A stretch of 51,535 bases of DNA, taken from the NCBI GenBank assembly GCA_018380115.1, contig JAGZUF010000019.1, positions 1-51,535 of the forward strand. The letters run 5' to 3'. Every line of letters begins with the position of its first letter. Positions within the stretch are counted from its first letter, which is position 1. The notes below the pieces were generated by a model, which did not search any database, was not told the origin of the DNA, and saw only the letters and a program-made list of their open reading frames with translations. Source of the DNA: Oscillospiraceae bacterium. GTDB taxonomy: Bacteria > Bacillota > Clostridia > Oscillospirales > Ruminococcaceae. The translations under genes were made by a program, and so were the position numbers. This document shows, one piece after another, positions 7,100-14,756 of this stretch.

Positions 7100-7521
7100 A
7101 TGCTTTTTGAGCTTCTGACAAAGAAGCTGGCAGCAGTATGGGAGGGCTGAGTGAAAGCTGCACATCTGTTTTTATCAGAGAATGAGATAGGCAATATAAA
7201 CAGTATGCTCCCCAAGCCACAAATGGTGTTCCCGCTTTGGTGATTGCAGAGAATGAAAACGGAAAGCCAGTGGGCTTTATGGGCATTGCAGATAAAAAGC
7301 TTGAAATGCTATTCATTTCAAATGAAAGCAGAGGACAGGGAATGGGAAAAAAGCTGTTGGAATATGGTGTTGAAAATTATTCAATCAATAAGCTTGCAGT
7401 CAATGAACAAAACCATCTTGCAAAAGGCTTTTACGAGCATATGGGCTTTAAGATTTATAAAAGAACGGAGTTGGACGAACAGGGAAATCCATATCCGTTA
7501 TTGTATATGAAAAGAGAGTGA
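7100..7521 (+). pseudogene. GNAT acetyltransferase, broken by a stop and a frameshift
   Basis: From ATG 7100 the frame reads a GNAT N-terminus (LLTKKLAAVWEG), hits TGA at 7148-7150, then continues VKAAHLFLSENEIGNI. Near 7186-7204 similarity moves to another frame (YAPQATNGVPALVIAENENG) and stays intact to the stop at 7521: GKPVGFMGIADKKLEMLFI, the acetyl-CoA loop SRGQGMGKKLL, and FYEHMGFKIYKRTELDEQGN. The 94 residues from TTG 7237 contain the acetyl-CoA-binding half but lack the first ~50 residues. The two lesions indicate a decayed gene. It forms the end of the low-GC tract next to the element. Confidence 0.8.
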
Positions 7522-7630
7522 GTATTTCCGATTTTACGAACTCCCTTTGAAAGAGAAACGGGGCACCCCTTGCAATCGGCATCAAAGCCTTGCAAACCCG
7601 CTCGGGGCAGAGCGGCTGAGATATAAATGA

Positions 7631-7660
7631 TTGTGTTTTGCAGCATGAGGGCTCTAATAT
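7631..7660 (+). promoter_or_regulatory. promoter-like site upstream of the candidate RNA
   Basis: TTGTGT and TAATAT with an 18-base spacer, giving a start near 7667. No reading frame follows it before a terminator. Confidence 0.4.
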
Positions 7661-7666
7661 AAGCTT

Positions 7667-7805
7667 GAGCCTGTATAAAAAATTGGGGAAACCTCCCCGC
7701 CGTGAGGCCGCTGGTGGGCGCCGCCTCCGCCGGAGGGGAAGAGAGGGCGCGGCCCGCCGGGGTGTGCTGCCCGCGCGCTGTGCGCGGGCATTTTGGAGCT
7801 TTTTT
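7667..7805 (+). ncRNA. candidate structured small RNA
   Basis: A ~139-nt unit between a promoter-like site and an intrinsic terminator, without a credible reading frame. Stems seen: GGGG (7685-7688)/CCCC (7695-7698); GGCCGC (7706-7711)/GCGGCC (7749-7754); an inner hairpin CCTCC (7724-7728)/GGAGG (7732-7736); and the terminator TGCCCGCGC (7768-7776)/GCGCGGGCA (7782-7790) with TTTT and a later T6. The inner GGAGG could pair with or mimic a ribosome site. I do not recognise a known family. It may simply be the fucO leader. Confidence 0.35.
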
Positions 7806-7841
7806 GTCTGCCCGGGCCCGGCGCTTTGTGAAAAATATATC

Positions 7842-7870
7842 TGGAAATCCGCGCCAAAAAGAGCTATGAT
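7842..7870 (+). promoter_or_regulatory. likely fucO promoter
   Basis: TGGAAA and TATGAT separated by 17 bases; predicted start near 7877, about 85 bases before the ATG. Confidence 0.5.
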
Positions 7871-7960
7871 AGTAACAGTTCCACCGTATCCGGGTGCGGG
7901 GACGGCAGCGTGTCTGCCTCTGTGCGGATACTGAGGTTTGAAAGGAGTTGCGTGAAAATT

Positions 7961-9109
7961 ATGGCCAACCGCATCGTACTGAACACTATCTCTTACCACG
8001 GCAAGGGCGCTGTGGAAAACATCGTGCCGGAGCTTACCGCCCGCGGCTATCACAAGGCCTTTGTCTGCTCAGACCCGGACCTTCTCAAATTCGGCGTCAC
8101 CTATAAGGTGACAAGCCTGCTGGACGCCGCCCGCTTCCCCTATGAGATTTACAGCGAAATAAAGCCCAACCCCACCATTGAAAATGTGCAGCATGGCGTG
8201 GCCGCCTTCCAGCACAGCGGGGCGGACTGCATCGTGGCCATCGGCGGCGGCTCTTCCATGGATACGGCCAAGGCCGTGGGCATTATTGCCAACAACCCTG
8301 AATTTGCCGACGTGCGCAGCCTGGAGGGCGTGGCCCCCACCAAAAAGCACGCTGTGTTCACCATCGCCGTGCCCACCACCGCGGGCACAGCCGCCGAGGT
8401 GACCATCAATTACGTGATTACCGATGTGGAGAAAAAGCGCAAGTTCGTGTGTGTAGACACGAACGACATCCCCGAGATAGCCGTGGTGGACCCGGACATG
8501 ATGGCCACCATGCCCAAGGGCCTGACGGCCGCCACCGGCATGGACGCGCTGACGCACGCCATTGAGGGCTATATCACCAAGGCCGCCTGGGAAATGACGG
8601 ATATGTTCCATCTGGAGGCTATCCGCCTCATCAGCAAATATCTGCGCGCCTCCGTGGCGGGCGAGGCCGAGGGACGCGAGGGCATGGCGTTGGCGCAGTA
8701 CATTGCCGGGCAGGGCTTCTCCAACGTGGGCCTTGGCATCGTGCACAGCATGGCCCATGCGCTGGGCGCCGTGTACGACACGCCGCACGGTGTGGCAAAC
8801 GCCATTCTGCTGCCCACCATCATGGAGTACAACGCCCCCTGCACGGGCGAAAAATACCGCGAGATAGCCCGCGCCATGGGCGTAGAGGGCGTGGACGCCA
8901 TGGGCGAGGCGGAATACCGCGCCGCCGCCTGCGCCGCAGTAAAGCAGCTTAGCCAGGACGTGGGCATCCCTGCCGATTTGAAGGACATCGTAAAGGACGA
9001 GGACGTACAGTTCCTTGCCGAAAGCGCCTATGCCGATGCCTGCCGCCCGGGCAACCCGCGCGACACCAGCGTGGAGGAGATTGCCGCGCTGTACCGCAGC
9101 CTGATGTAA
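7961..9109 (+). CDS. fucO: iron-dependent lactaldehyde reductase / 1,2-propanediol dehydrogenase
   Basis: Group III iron-containing alcohol dehydrogenase of the FucO type, 382 residues like E. coli FucO. It reduces lactaldehyde to 1,2-propanediol with NADH (or the reverse). The start MANRIVLN aligns with FucO; AAAGGAG at 7941 also allows GTG 7952. The nucleotide-binding GGGSSMDTAKAVG, the very FucO-like NNPEFADVRSLEG and PTTAGTAAEVTINYVITD, and the iron ligands Asp195, His199 (GMDALTHAIEGY), His262 and His276 (HSMAHALGAVYDTPHG) are all present. No fucose or rhamnose genes are adjacent; the nearby glycerol genes suggest a general three-carbon redox role. It stands alone on its strand. Confidence 0.9.
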   Translation: MANRIVLNTISYHGKGAVENIVPELTARGYHKAFVCSDPDLLKFGVTYKVTSLLDAARFPYEIYSEIKPNPTIENVQHGVAAFQHSGADCIVAIGGGSSMDTAKAVGIIANNPEFADVRSLEGVAPTKKHAVFTIAVPTTAGTAAEVTINYVITDVEKKRKFVCVDTNDIPEIAVVDPDMMATMPKGLTAATGMDALTHAIEGYITKAAWEMTDMFHLEAIRLISKYLRASVAGEAEGREGMALAQYIAGQGFSNVGLGIVHSMAHALGAVYDTPHGVANAILLPTIMEYNAPCTGEKYREIARAMGVEGVDAMGEAEYRAAACAAVKQLSQDVGIPADLKDIVKDEDVQFLAESAYADACRPGNPRDTSVEEIAALYRSLM

Positions 9110-9187
9110 GGCCGGGGAGAGGCGTGGAAAAATCCATGTTTTCCCGCCCGTCCGCATTGTGCCATGCGGCGAGTCAGGCCCCTCCCC

Positions 9188-9394
9188 CGGCAAAGCCGGG
9201 GGAGGGGCCTGCGTAAGCTCTGAAAGGGCATCGTACCGGCAAGCCTCTCAGGAGGCGCCGAATACCCCGTCTCCTGCATCACCTGCCCCGCCTCCCGTAA
9301 ACGGGGGTTCTTCCCGTTGCGTGCTGCAGCTTTTGGGTATTGAATACTATCCCGCTTCGCTCGAAGCCGGCAGCGAAAGCCCTTTTACTCTCCA
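9188..9394 (+). repeat. tandem intergenic unit, copy A
   Basis: The unit opens with CGGCAAAGCCG, continues with GCGTAAGCTCTGAAAGGGCA and TCGTACCGGCAAG, a middle CCTGCATCAC block, and ends with a hairpin TTCGCT/AGCGAA followed by CTTTTACTCTCC. Copy B repeats every block in the same order 207 bases later. The final hairpin and T-run resemble a terminator, so each unit could be a small transcript. Confidence 0.7.
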
Positions 9395-9603
9395 CGGCAA
9401 AGCCGGGGCTTGCGTAAGCCCTGAAAGGGCATCGTACCGGCAAGTCTCTCAAGAGGCGCTGAAAAAATCCGCCGCCTGCATCACTTGCCCTACGGCCCGT
9501 AAATGGGCGCCGTTTGTCCAAGATTATCTTTCTGGTAATCGTAAAGTTGTTAATCTCTTCCCGTTTCGCTCAATGCTGGAAGCGAAAGCTTTTTTACTCT
9601 CCC
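9395..9603 (+). repeat. tandem intergenic unit, copy B
   Basis: The blocks of copy A recur here: CGGCAAAGCCGGGG, GCGTAAGCCCTGAAAGGGCA, CGTACCGGCAAG, CCTGCATCAC and a closing TTTCGCT/AGCGAAA hairpin with a TTTTTT tail. The opening and closing blocks are well conserved and the middle is diverged. A stub of a third start (CCCCAGCTCTTCTGGGG) follows. Confidence 0.7.
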
Positions 9604-9648
9604 CAGCTCTTCTGGGGGGGCGTTTCGCTAAAGCTGACTAAAACAAGG

Positions 9649-9680
9649 AAAAAGCCCCTTCCCGCCGGAAGGGGCTTTTT
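9649..9680. terminator. bidirectional intrinsic terminator
   Basis: AAAAAGCCCCTTCC (9649-9662) pairs perfectly with GGAAGGGGCTTTTT (9667-9680) around CGCC. Confidence 0.88.
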
Positions 9681-9820
9681 CCTGTGAAAGAAAGCTGGCG
9701 GCAGGGCCGCTGGCGCCCCAAAGCTTTCACAAAGCCCGGCAAAATATTTGGGCAAAGCGGGAAGCAGCCGGTAAACCGGGATAAGAACAGGAAATGAAAG
9801 CAGGGGCAGGCTGAAAGAGA

Positions 9821-9856
9821 AGTGCCCCACCGCTATTTTAACAGCAGTGGGGCACT
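9821..9856 (-). terminator. intrinsic terminator of glpP-glpK
   Basis: AGTGCCCCACCGCT pairs with AGCAGTGGGGCACT. Read on the minus strand it is followed by TCTCTTT, as expected for the end of the glpK transcript. Confidence 0.75.
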
Positions 9857-9983
9857 GTATGCAGTGGAAAATTATAAGCGGGCCCATAACCCGGCCGATA
9901 AAAGGCCCTAAGGCGGCTTGTGCAAACCACAGGCATTTGCCCGTAAGCCTTTGCCTGCGCCCATGCCAAAGCAGACAAGAAGC

Positions 9984-11483
9984 TCAGGTGGCCTCCGGCT
10001 CGGCCCAGGCAAGGCTGCGGCCCACAGCCTTGTGCCAGCCTGCCAGCAGCTTTTCGCGCCCGGCGGCGTCCATATCCGGCTCGTACAGCTTATCCAGCGT
10101 CCACTGGGCGCGTATTTCGTCCAGCCCGCTCCACACGCCGGTGGCAAGGCCCGCAAGATAAGCGGCGCCCAGGGCAGTCGTCTCGCGTATCATGGGGCGG
10201 CGCACCGTCTTGTTCAGGATATCCGCCTGGAACTGCATCAGAAAACGGTCGCGCGAGGCGCCGCCATCCACATTCAGCTCTGTCATGTGGATGCCGGTGT
10301 CCTTTTCCATGGCGGCCACAAGGTCATAGCTTTGATATGCGATGGATTCCTGCGCGGCGCGGATGATGTGCTCGCGCGTGGTGCCGCGTGTCAGTCCCAC
10401 AAGGCAGCCGCGGGCGTACATGTCCCAATAGGGGGCGCCAAGGCCCGTGAAGGCGGGCACCAGATACACGCCGCCCGTGTCGGGCACCTTCTGGGCATAG
10501 TATTCCGCATCGCGCGATTCGGTAATGAACCGCAGCTCGTCGCGCACCCACTGGATGACGGCGCCGCCCACGAACACGCTGCCCTCCAGCGCATACTGAA
10601 CCTTGCCGCCAAGGCCGATGGCAATGGTAGTAAGCAAGCCGTTCCGGCTGCGGTACAGCTTTTCGCCTGTGTTCATCAGCAAAAAGCAGCCTGTGCCGTA
10701 GGTGTTTTTTGCCTCGCCCGGGGCAAAGCACGTCTGGCCGAACAGTGCGGCCTGCTGGTCGCCCGCAATACCCGCGATGGGCACCTCCACACCCTGAATA
10801 TTCACTGTGCCGTACACCTTGCTGGAATCGCACACCTCGGGCAGCATGCTCATGGGGATGCCCAGCCGGCGGCAGATGGCCTCGTCCCAGCACAGCGTCT
10901 TGATGTTGTACAGCATGGTGCGGCTGGCGTTGGTATAATCCGTCACATAGGTGCGCCCGCCCGTCATTTTCCAGATGAGCCAGGTGTCCACCGTGCCGAA
11001 CAAAAGCCTGCCCGCCTCGGCCTTTTCGCGCGCGCCGGGCACGTTGTCCAATATCCATTTTATCTTTGTGCCGGAGAAATAGGCGTCTATCAAAAGGCCG
11101 GTGTTCTCTTTCACATATTCCGTAAAGGCCTCGTCCTTTTTCAGCTGTTCGCACAGCGCGGCCGTGCGGCGGCACTGCCACACAATGGCGTTGTAAACAG
11201 GCTTGCCCGTTTCCTTATCCCACACAATGGTGGTCTCGCGCTGGTTGGTGATGCCGATGCCTGCAATATCCTGCGGCAGCACGCCGCTTTGCGCCAGCAC
11301 CTCCATTAATACGCTGTACTGGCTGGAGTATATCTCCATGGGGTCGTGCTCCACCCAGCCGGGCTTCGGGTAATGCTGGCTGAATTCGCGCTGCTCCAGC
11401 GCCACGATATTCTGCCCCTTGTCGAAGATGATGCAGCGGCTTGAGGTGGTGCCCTGGTCCAGTGCAATGACATACTGCTTCAT
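9984..11483 (-). CDS. glpK: glycerol kinase
   Basis: Phosphorylates glycerol to sn-glycerol 3-phosphate in the cytoplasm. The 499-residue product is full length for the FGGY family. It opens with YVIALDQGTTSSRCIIFD (phosphate-1 loop), has GITNQRETTIVWDKETGKP, the substrate segment GWVEHDPMEI, GTVDTWLIWKMTGG, AGDQQAALFGQ, and the C-terminal ELNVDGGASRDRFLMQFQAD. The histidine activation-loop region of Gram-positive GlpK (targeted by HPr/EI) reads KVQYALEGSVFVGG, without the His (inference). The start ATG 11483 follows AAAAGGAGGC. It is the second gene of the glpP-glpK operon, 58 bases downstream of glpP. Confidence 0.97.
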   Translation of the reverse strand: MKQYVIALDQGTTSSRCIIFDKGQNIVALEQREFSQHYPKPGWVEHDPMEIYSSQYSVLMEVLAQSGVLPQDIAGIGITNQRETTIVWDKETGKPVYNAIVWQCRRTAALCEQLKKDEAFTEYVKENTGLLIDAYFSGTKIKWILDNVPGAREKAEAGRLLFGTVDTWLIWKMTGGRTYVTDYTNASRTMLYNIKTLCWDEAICRRLGIPMSMLPEVCDSSKVYGTVNIQGVEVPIAGIAGDQQAALFGQTCFAPGEAKNTYGTGCFLLMNTGEKLYRSRNGLLTTIAIGLGGKVQYALEGSVFVGGAVIQWVRDELRFITESRDAEYYAQKVPDTGGVYLVPAFTGLGAPYWDMYARGCLVGLTRGTTREHIIRAAQESIAYQSYDLVAAMEKDTGIHMTELNVDGGASRDRFLMQFQADILNKTVRRPMIRETTALGAAYLAGLATGVWSGLDEIRAQWTLDKLYEPDMDAAGREKLLAGWHKAVGRSLAWAEPEAT

Positions 11484-11541
11484 ACTGTGTGCCTCCTTTT
11501 TGCTGTGCAGCCTGCCGCGCAAAACGGCGCGCTGTGCATTT

Positions 11542-12114
11542 TTACATGTGCCATACGGCGTGGCATGTGGTGGACACCGCCGCCGCGCCCGCGCGCAGGG
11601 CGGCCAGCACGTCGTCTTTATATTTGATAAGCCCGCCTGCTATCACCGGGGTGGCATATCGCTCGCTTATCTCGGTGATGACGCGCGGCATAATGCCCGG
11701 CAGCACCTCGATAAAATCCGGCTTGCCCACGCTGAGCTGCCCGGCCAGGCTGCTGATTGACATGGAATCCAGAATAAAGGCGCGCTGCACGGTAATGAGC
11801 TTCAAATGGCGCGCGCGGCGCACCAGCGGCGGACGCGTGCTGATAATACCGTCCGGCCCGCACAGGGCCTTCAGCGCATCCACGGCTATTTCGCGGTTGC
11901 CAAGGCCCTCCACAAGGTCGGCATGCACCAGCGCCACCTTGCCCGCGGCCTTCACGCGCTGCACCAGCCCTGCAATGCTGAGAATGGTGCCAAACAGAAA
12001 AAACACTGCCTCGCATTCACTTTCCAGCGCGGCGGCTAGGTCCTGCTCGTTTTTTACTGCCGCAATGACCGGGCAGCCCATCAACCGCTGCATACATGCC
12101 TGCGGCTCATCCAA
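11542..12114 (-). CDS. glpP: glycerol-3-phosphate-responsive antiterminator GlpP
   Basis: A 191-residue TIM-barrel-like RNA-binding antiterminator; in Bacillus, GlpP with glycerol 3-phosphate lets RNA polymerase pass leader terminators of glp genes. Family marks: ALVHADLVEGLGNREIAVDAL, PDGIISTRPPLVRRAR, VQRAFILDSMSI, KPDFIEVLPGIMPRVI and TPVIAGGLIKYKDDVLAAL. The start is taken as TTG 12114 because AAAGGAG (minus strand, 12128-12122) is 7 bases upstream; a TTG at 12144 precedes that site. It is co-transcribed with glpK. The likely target is the leader terminator before glpA at 16781, and possibly its own leader. Confidence 0.9.
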   Translation of the reverse strand: MDEPQACMQRLMGCPVIAAVKNEQDLAAALESECEAVFFLFGTILSIAGLVQRVKAAGKVALVHADLVEGLGNREIAVDALKALCGPDGIISTRPPLVRRARHLKLITVQRAFILDSMSISSLAGQLSVGKPDFIEVLPGIMPRVITEISERYATPVIAGGLIKYKDDVLAALRAGAAAVSTTCHAVWHM

Positions 12115-12186
12115 GAGAACCACTCCTTTATACAGGAATTCCAAACTGAGAGGCGGAACGAACAGCCGCCCGCTCCGCCCCTTTCT

Positions 12187-12215
12187 ATGGTATCAGAGAA
12201 ATGCCTGGGCGTAAA
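12187..12215 (-). promoter_or_regulatory. possible glpP-glpK promoter
   Basis: On the minus strand TTTACG (12215-12210) and TACCAT (12192-12187) are 17 bases apart. A GGCGGA/TCCGCC hairpin lies in the leader that follows. Confidence 0.4.
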
Positions 12216-12238
12216 GCCCCAGAGGGAATTTTACGGCA

Positions 12239-14170
12239 TCATAACACATAGGCGGAAACGACTGTATTGGAAATGGCATACAGCGTCACTACCAGCGCGT
12301 TTATGAAGCCGCCTGCCCAGATAGAGCCCGTTTTCTTGAAATACAGGCGGGAGAGGACAGCCGCCACCGGCAGGATGAACAGCAGGCCCCAAAGCAGCAC
12401 GCCGGCCAGAGCAGCCGTGGTGTCTGCGGTGAAGGGAATGAACTGGAATACCTTCACGCCTGTATGCTTGAGCGAAATGTAATCAATCAGGTGCAGAACA
12501 AGCAGGCCGCCAAAGCTGGAGAAAGTGATAAGCAGCACGTTTACCCATTCCTTATAGTTGTTTACACGTGTAAAGGTGTTCAGCGTCATGCTGGTGATAA
12601 GGAAGAAGATAAGGAACGAGGGCAGATAGCGCAGGTAAATGGGCCATTTGGCGGCCGTCAGGGTCTTGATGCTGAGCGTGAAGAAGCGGAAATCCACGCC
12701 GAAGAACTGCTCGCACAGCACAAGCAGCAGGTAGCCCGCGCTGAACACGGCAACCGCCAGCAGGGCGGCCTTGAATATCTGTTTGCCGGGCAGGCGGAAG
12801 CCCATGTTTTCCGCCGTACAGCCCAGCTTGCGGCTCACGGTGAAGAATACCGCCAGATACAGCGCCAGCGCAATAAGGCCAGTGACGATATTCAGCAGGA
12901 AAATGCCGTTCACACATGGCATGGGAAGCACATTGCTGGCAGGCAGCATGATAGGCACCGTGCGGCCCTGTGCCGTGATGTCGATGGAATACCCCACAAA
13001 CCAGTTATACAGAAGCGGCGCGGGCAGCAGCCCGATGATATAGATAAGCCAGTAGCGCACACGGTCCTTCGCTGTTTTTACGGTGGTAAGGCCCTGAGGC
13101 TCTTCCCGCACAATGGTCTGGAAGAACGGTGCCTTCAAAAGCAGCATGCCGAACGCGCCGATGAACACGAAAAAGCCAAGCATGGCAAGGCCGGTGCCAA
13201 GCTGTTTGATGAACCATGTCTGCTCTGAAGCGGGCGTGCCTGTTCCGCCCGTCAGGGTGATGTCGAAAAAGTCGACGACATCGCCCACCGCCTCTGAGCT
13301 GAAATGCATCATGGGGTGGTCGTGCGGGGGCTGGTATACGATGCGCAGCTCCTTGGCCTTGGCAGCCTCCACGGCCTGCGCGCGGTCGATGGGGGTATTT
13401 TCGCCAAAGCGGTAATATGTATCATACTCACAGCCGGTGAACCCCATGCCGGCAATGGCCTTCGGGGTGGTGTTCAAATCGCTGCCCTTCACCGTGCCCC
13501 ACATGCCCAGCGCCCATTCGTCATACTGGCCGTACACGGCGCCCAGGTTCACGGGGTAATCCTTCAGCAGCAGCTCGCCGTCAGCGTCCAGGTTGAACGA
13601 ATTGGCCGTAGGGAGGATGGCCGCGGGCACCACAACGCCGGGGTCCTCCTTTTGGGCTTCGAAGGCGCGGAACGCACCGTCCTGAATGGCGGCTGAGCCC
13701 ATGGAATGCCCTGTCATGCCCACGCGCTCCAAATCCACATACGGCAGTGTTTTCAGGTATTGCAGCGCTGCATAAGTGCCCATATCGGCCACAATGCCGC
13801 CGTTGATTTGCGTGTCGGGGAATTTTGAATGGCCGTGGCCATATGCGTCAATGGCCATGACCACATAGCCGCGCTTGGAAAGCTCCACGCAGTTCAGGTC
13901 CTGCACCTCGGCCGTGTTGTTATAGCCATGGCAGGATACGACGGCGGGTGCCTTTGCATCCGGGGAAGCGCTTTCCGGGATATACAAAAGTGCGCGCAGG
14001 TAGCCGCCGTCCTCTGTGACAAAGCGGATATCCTCAATTTGCACTTTGCCGCCGCTTGTGTGCGCCCACTGGGCCAGTGCCGCCCCGAACAGGATCAGCA
14101 CAAGGGCCGCGCAGGTTACAATAGCTGCAATGTTTTTTACTTTTGCCTTGGTCGCTTGTGTGACAGACAT
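12239..14170 (-). CDS. membrane-anchored alpha/beta hydrolase with polytopic C-terminal half (paralog 1)
   Basis: A 643-residue protein. An N-terminal membrane anchor (~12-36) precedes an extracellular or periplasm-like alpha/beta hydrolase domain (~45-305) with nucleophile Ser156 in GHSMGS, the acid Asp217 in GQYDEW and the His in PHDHPMMH (283-289). It has CHGYNN for the oxyanion region. Residues ~320-640 hold eight or so membrane segments of unknown function. The whole architecture recurs in the divergent neighbour at 14757. Substrate unknown; an ester or peptide of the cell envelope is a guess. Its ATG follows GGGAGG. Confidence 0.8.
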   Translation of the reverse strand: MSVTQATKAKVKNIAAIVTCAALVLILFGAALAQWAHTSGGKVQIEDIRFVTEDGGYLRALLYIPESASPDAKAPAVVSCHGYNNTAEVQDLNCVELSKRGYVVMAIDAYGHGHSKFPDTQINGGIVADMGTYAALQYLKTLPYVDLERVGMTGHSMGSAAIQDGAFRAFEAQKEDPGVVVPAAILPTANSFNLDADGELLLKDYPVNLGAVYGQYDEWALGMWGTVKGSDLNTTPKAIAGMGFTGCEYDTYYRFGENTPIDRAQAVEAAKAKELRIVYQPPHDHPMMHFSSEAVGDVVDFFDITLTGGTGTPASEQTWFIKQLGTGLAMLGFFVFIGAFGMLLLKAPFFQTIVREEPQGLTTVKTAKDRVRYWLIYIIGLLPAPLLYNWFVGYSIDITAQGRTVPIMLPASNVLPMPCVNGIFLLNIVTGLIALALYLAVFFTVSRKLGCTAENMGFRLPGKQIFKAALLAVAVFSAGYLLLVLCEQFFGVDFRFFTLSIKTLTAAKWPIYLRYLPSFLIFFLITSMTLNTFTRVNNYKEWVNVLLITFSSFGGLLVLHLIDYISLKHTGVKVFQFIPFTADTTAALAGVLLWGLLFILPVAAVLSRLYFKKTGSIWAGGFINALVVTLYAISNTVVSAYVL

Positions 14171-14245
14171 ACTTCATCCTCCCTTTTATCCGGCGCCTGC
14201 CGGAAAATAACAGGTAATACCCCATGGGCGGCCCACGCTTTGTAT

Positions 14246-14280
14246 AAAAAAAGGCACAGCAGCCCCTTTGGCTGCTGCAC
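14246..14280 (-). terminator. leader terminator before hydrolase paralog 1
   Basis: On the minus strand GCAGCAGCC pairs with GGGCTGCTG, followed by seven T (plus-strand A-run 14246-14252). It lies between the promoter and the gene, so it can only work as an attenuator of that gene. Confidence 0.75.
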
Positions 14281-14322
14281 CCGCACTCTTTTCTCGCGTG
14301 GATACACCCATATCCTGATTTT

Positions 14323-14351
14323 ATATTACAAGAGGAGAAGGGGGATGTCAA
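14323..14351 (-). promoter_or_regulatory. promoter of hydrolase paralog 1
   Basis: On the minus strand TTGACA (14351-14346) and TAATAT (14328-14323) have an exact 17-base spacer; the -35 box is a consensus match. Confidence 0.75.
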
Positions 14352-14549
14352 TAGAAATTTTATATTTTGCATATTACTATTAAACTGTTAAAAAATAAAC
14401 AAGTCATTTTATCCAAATGTATGAGGCGGCAGGATAATATTTTACAGGTGCCTTTGAAAGATAAAAGGGGGCGAAAAATATAAAATTCAGCATTTTTATA
14501 CAAACTATCCAGCGCTTTTTGTCGCTTTGCATGATTTTCAAAAATCATC

Positions 14550-14578
14550 TTGACACAGAATTATGCATTTGATATGTT
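14550..14578 (+). promoter_or_regulatory. promoter of hydrolase paralog 2
   Basis: TTGACA (14550-14555) and TATGTT (14573-14578) with a 17-base spacer. A second TTGACA at 14583 has no good partner. Confidence 0.7.
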
Positions 14579-14610
14579 GGTATTGACAAATTGCTTTCCG
14601 AGAACAGAGA

Positions 14611-14659
14611 AACGGGGCATGAGGGCGCGCAATACGCGGCCTTTAGCCCCGTTATTTTT
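14611..14659 (+). terminator. leader terminator before hydrolase paralog 2
   Basis: AACGGGGC (14611-14618) pairs with GCCCCGTT (14646-14653), with an inner GCG/CGC stem and ATTTTT after it. It is ~30-70 bases after the predicted start of transcription, mirroring the other direction. Confidence 0.75.
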
Positions 14660-14756
14660 GTGGCCGGAAAAGAATATACGATAAATGACGGGGTGCGAAG
14701 TCCGGCTGTCAGCCGGTAGATAGGATATTTGGAACCATGAAAAGGAGGAATTGACC

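Larger units (their letters stand above)
7522..7960. other. spacer spanning the sharp composition switch
   Basis: No coding sequence is supported here. Up to about 7650 the DNA is A/T-rich like the mobile tract; from about 7685 it becomes strongly G/C-rich like the rest of the window. It contains a promoter-like site, a structured G/C-rich segment with a terminator, and a second promoter for fucO, listed separately. Confidence 0.6.
9110..9983. other. 874-bp spacer with tandem units and terminators
   Basis: No gene is supported in this stretch between the convergent fucO and glpK. A frame on the plus strand (9159-9641) merely reads through the two repeat units and has no ribosome site. The spacer contains two ~207-bp tandem units and two terminators, listed separately. 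Confidence 0.6.
14171..14756. promoter_or_regulatory. divergent control region of the two hydrolase paralogs
   Basis: This 586-bp spacer contains no gene. It carries a strong promoter for each direction, each followed ~30-70 bases on by an intrinsic terminator, and then a CCGGC/GCCGG hairpin near each start codon (minus: 14187-14200 region; plus: 14702-14716 region). The central part is A/T-rich. Confidence 0.65.

Noticed and set aside
7148..7150. TGA as a selenocysteine codon in the GNAT gene
   Set aside because: No selenocysteine insertion hairpin seen, the family has no Cys there, and a frameshift follows.
8069..9193. Long minus-strand frame opposite fucO
   Set aside because: It is a mirror frame caused by GC-rich codons; low-complexity His/Gly/Ala-rich peptide without ribosome site, fully covered by the clear fucO gene.
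9159..9641. 160-residue frame with duplicated ACVS(S/P)ERASYRQ segments
   Set aside because: The apparent peptide repeat is only the translation of the tandem DNA units; no ribosome site, and copies contain hairpins and terminators.
9918..11309. 463-residue plus-strand frame opposite glpK
   Set aside because: Shadow of glpK with no family features or start signal.
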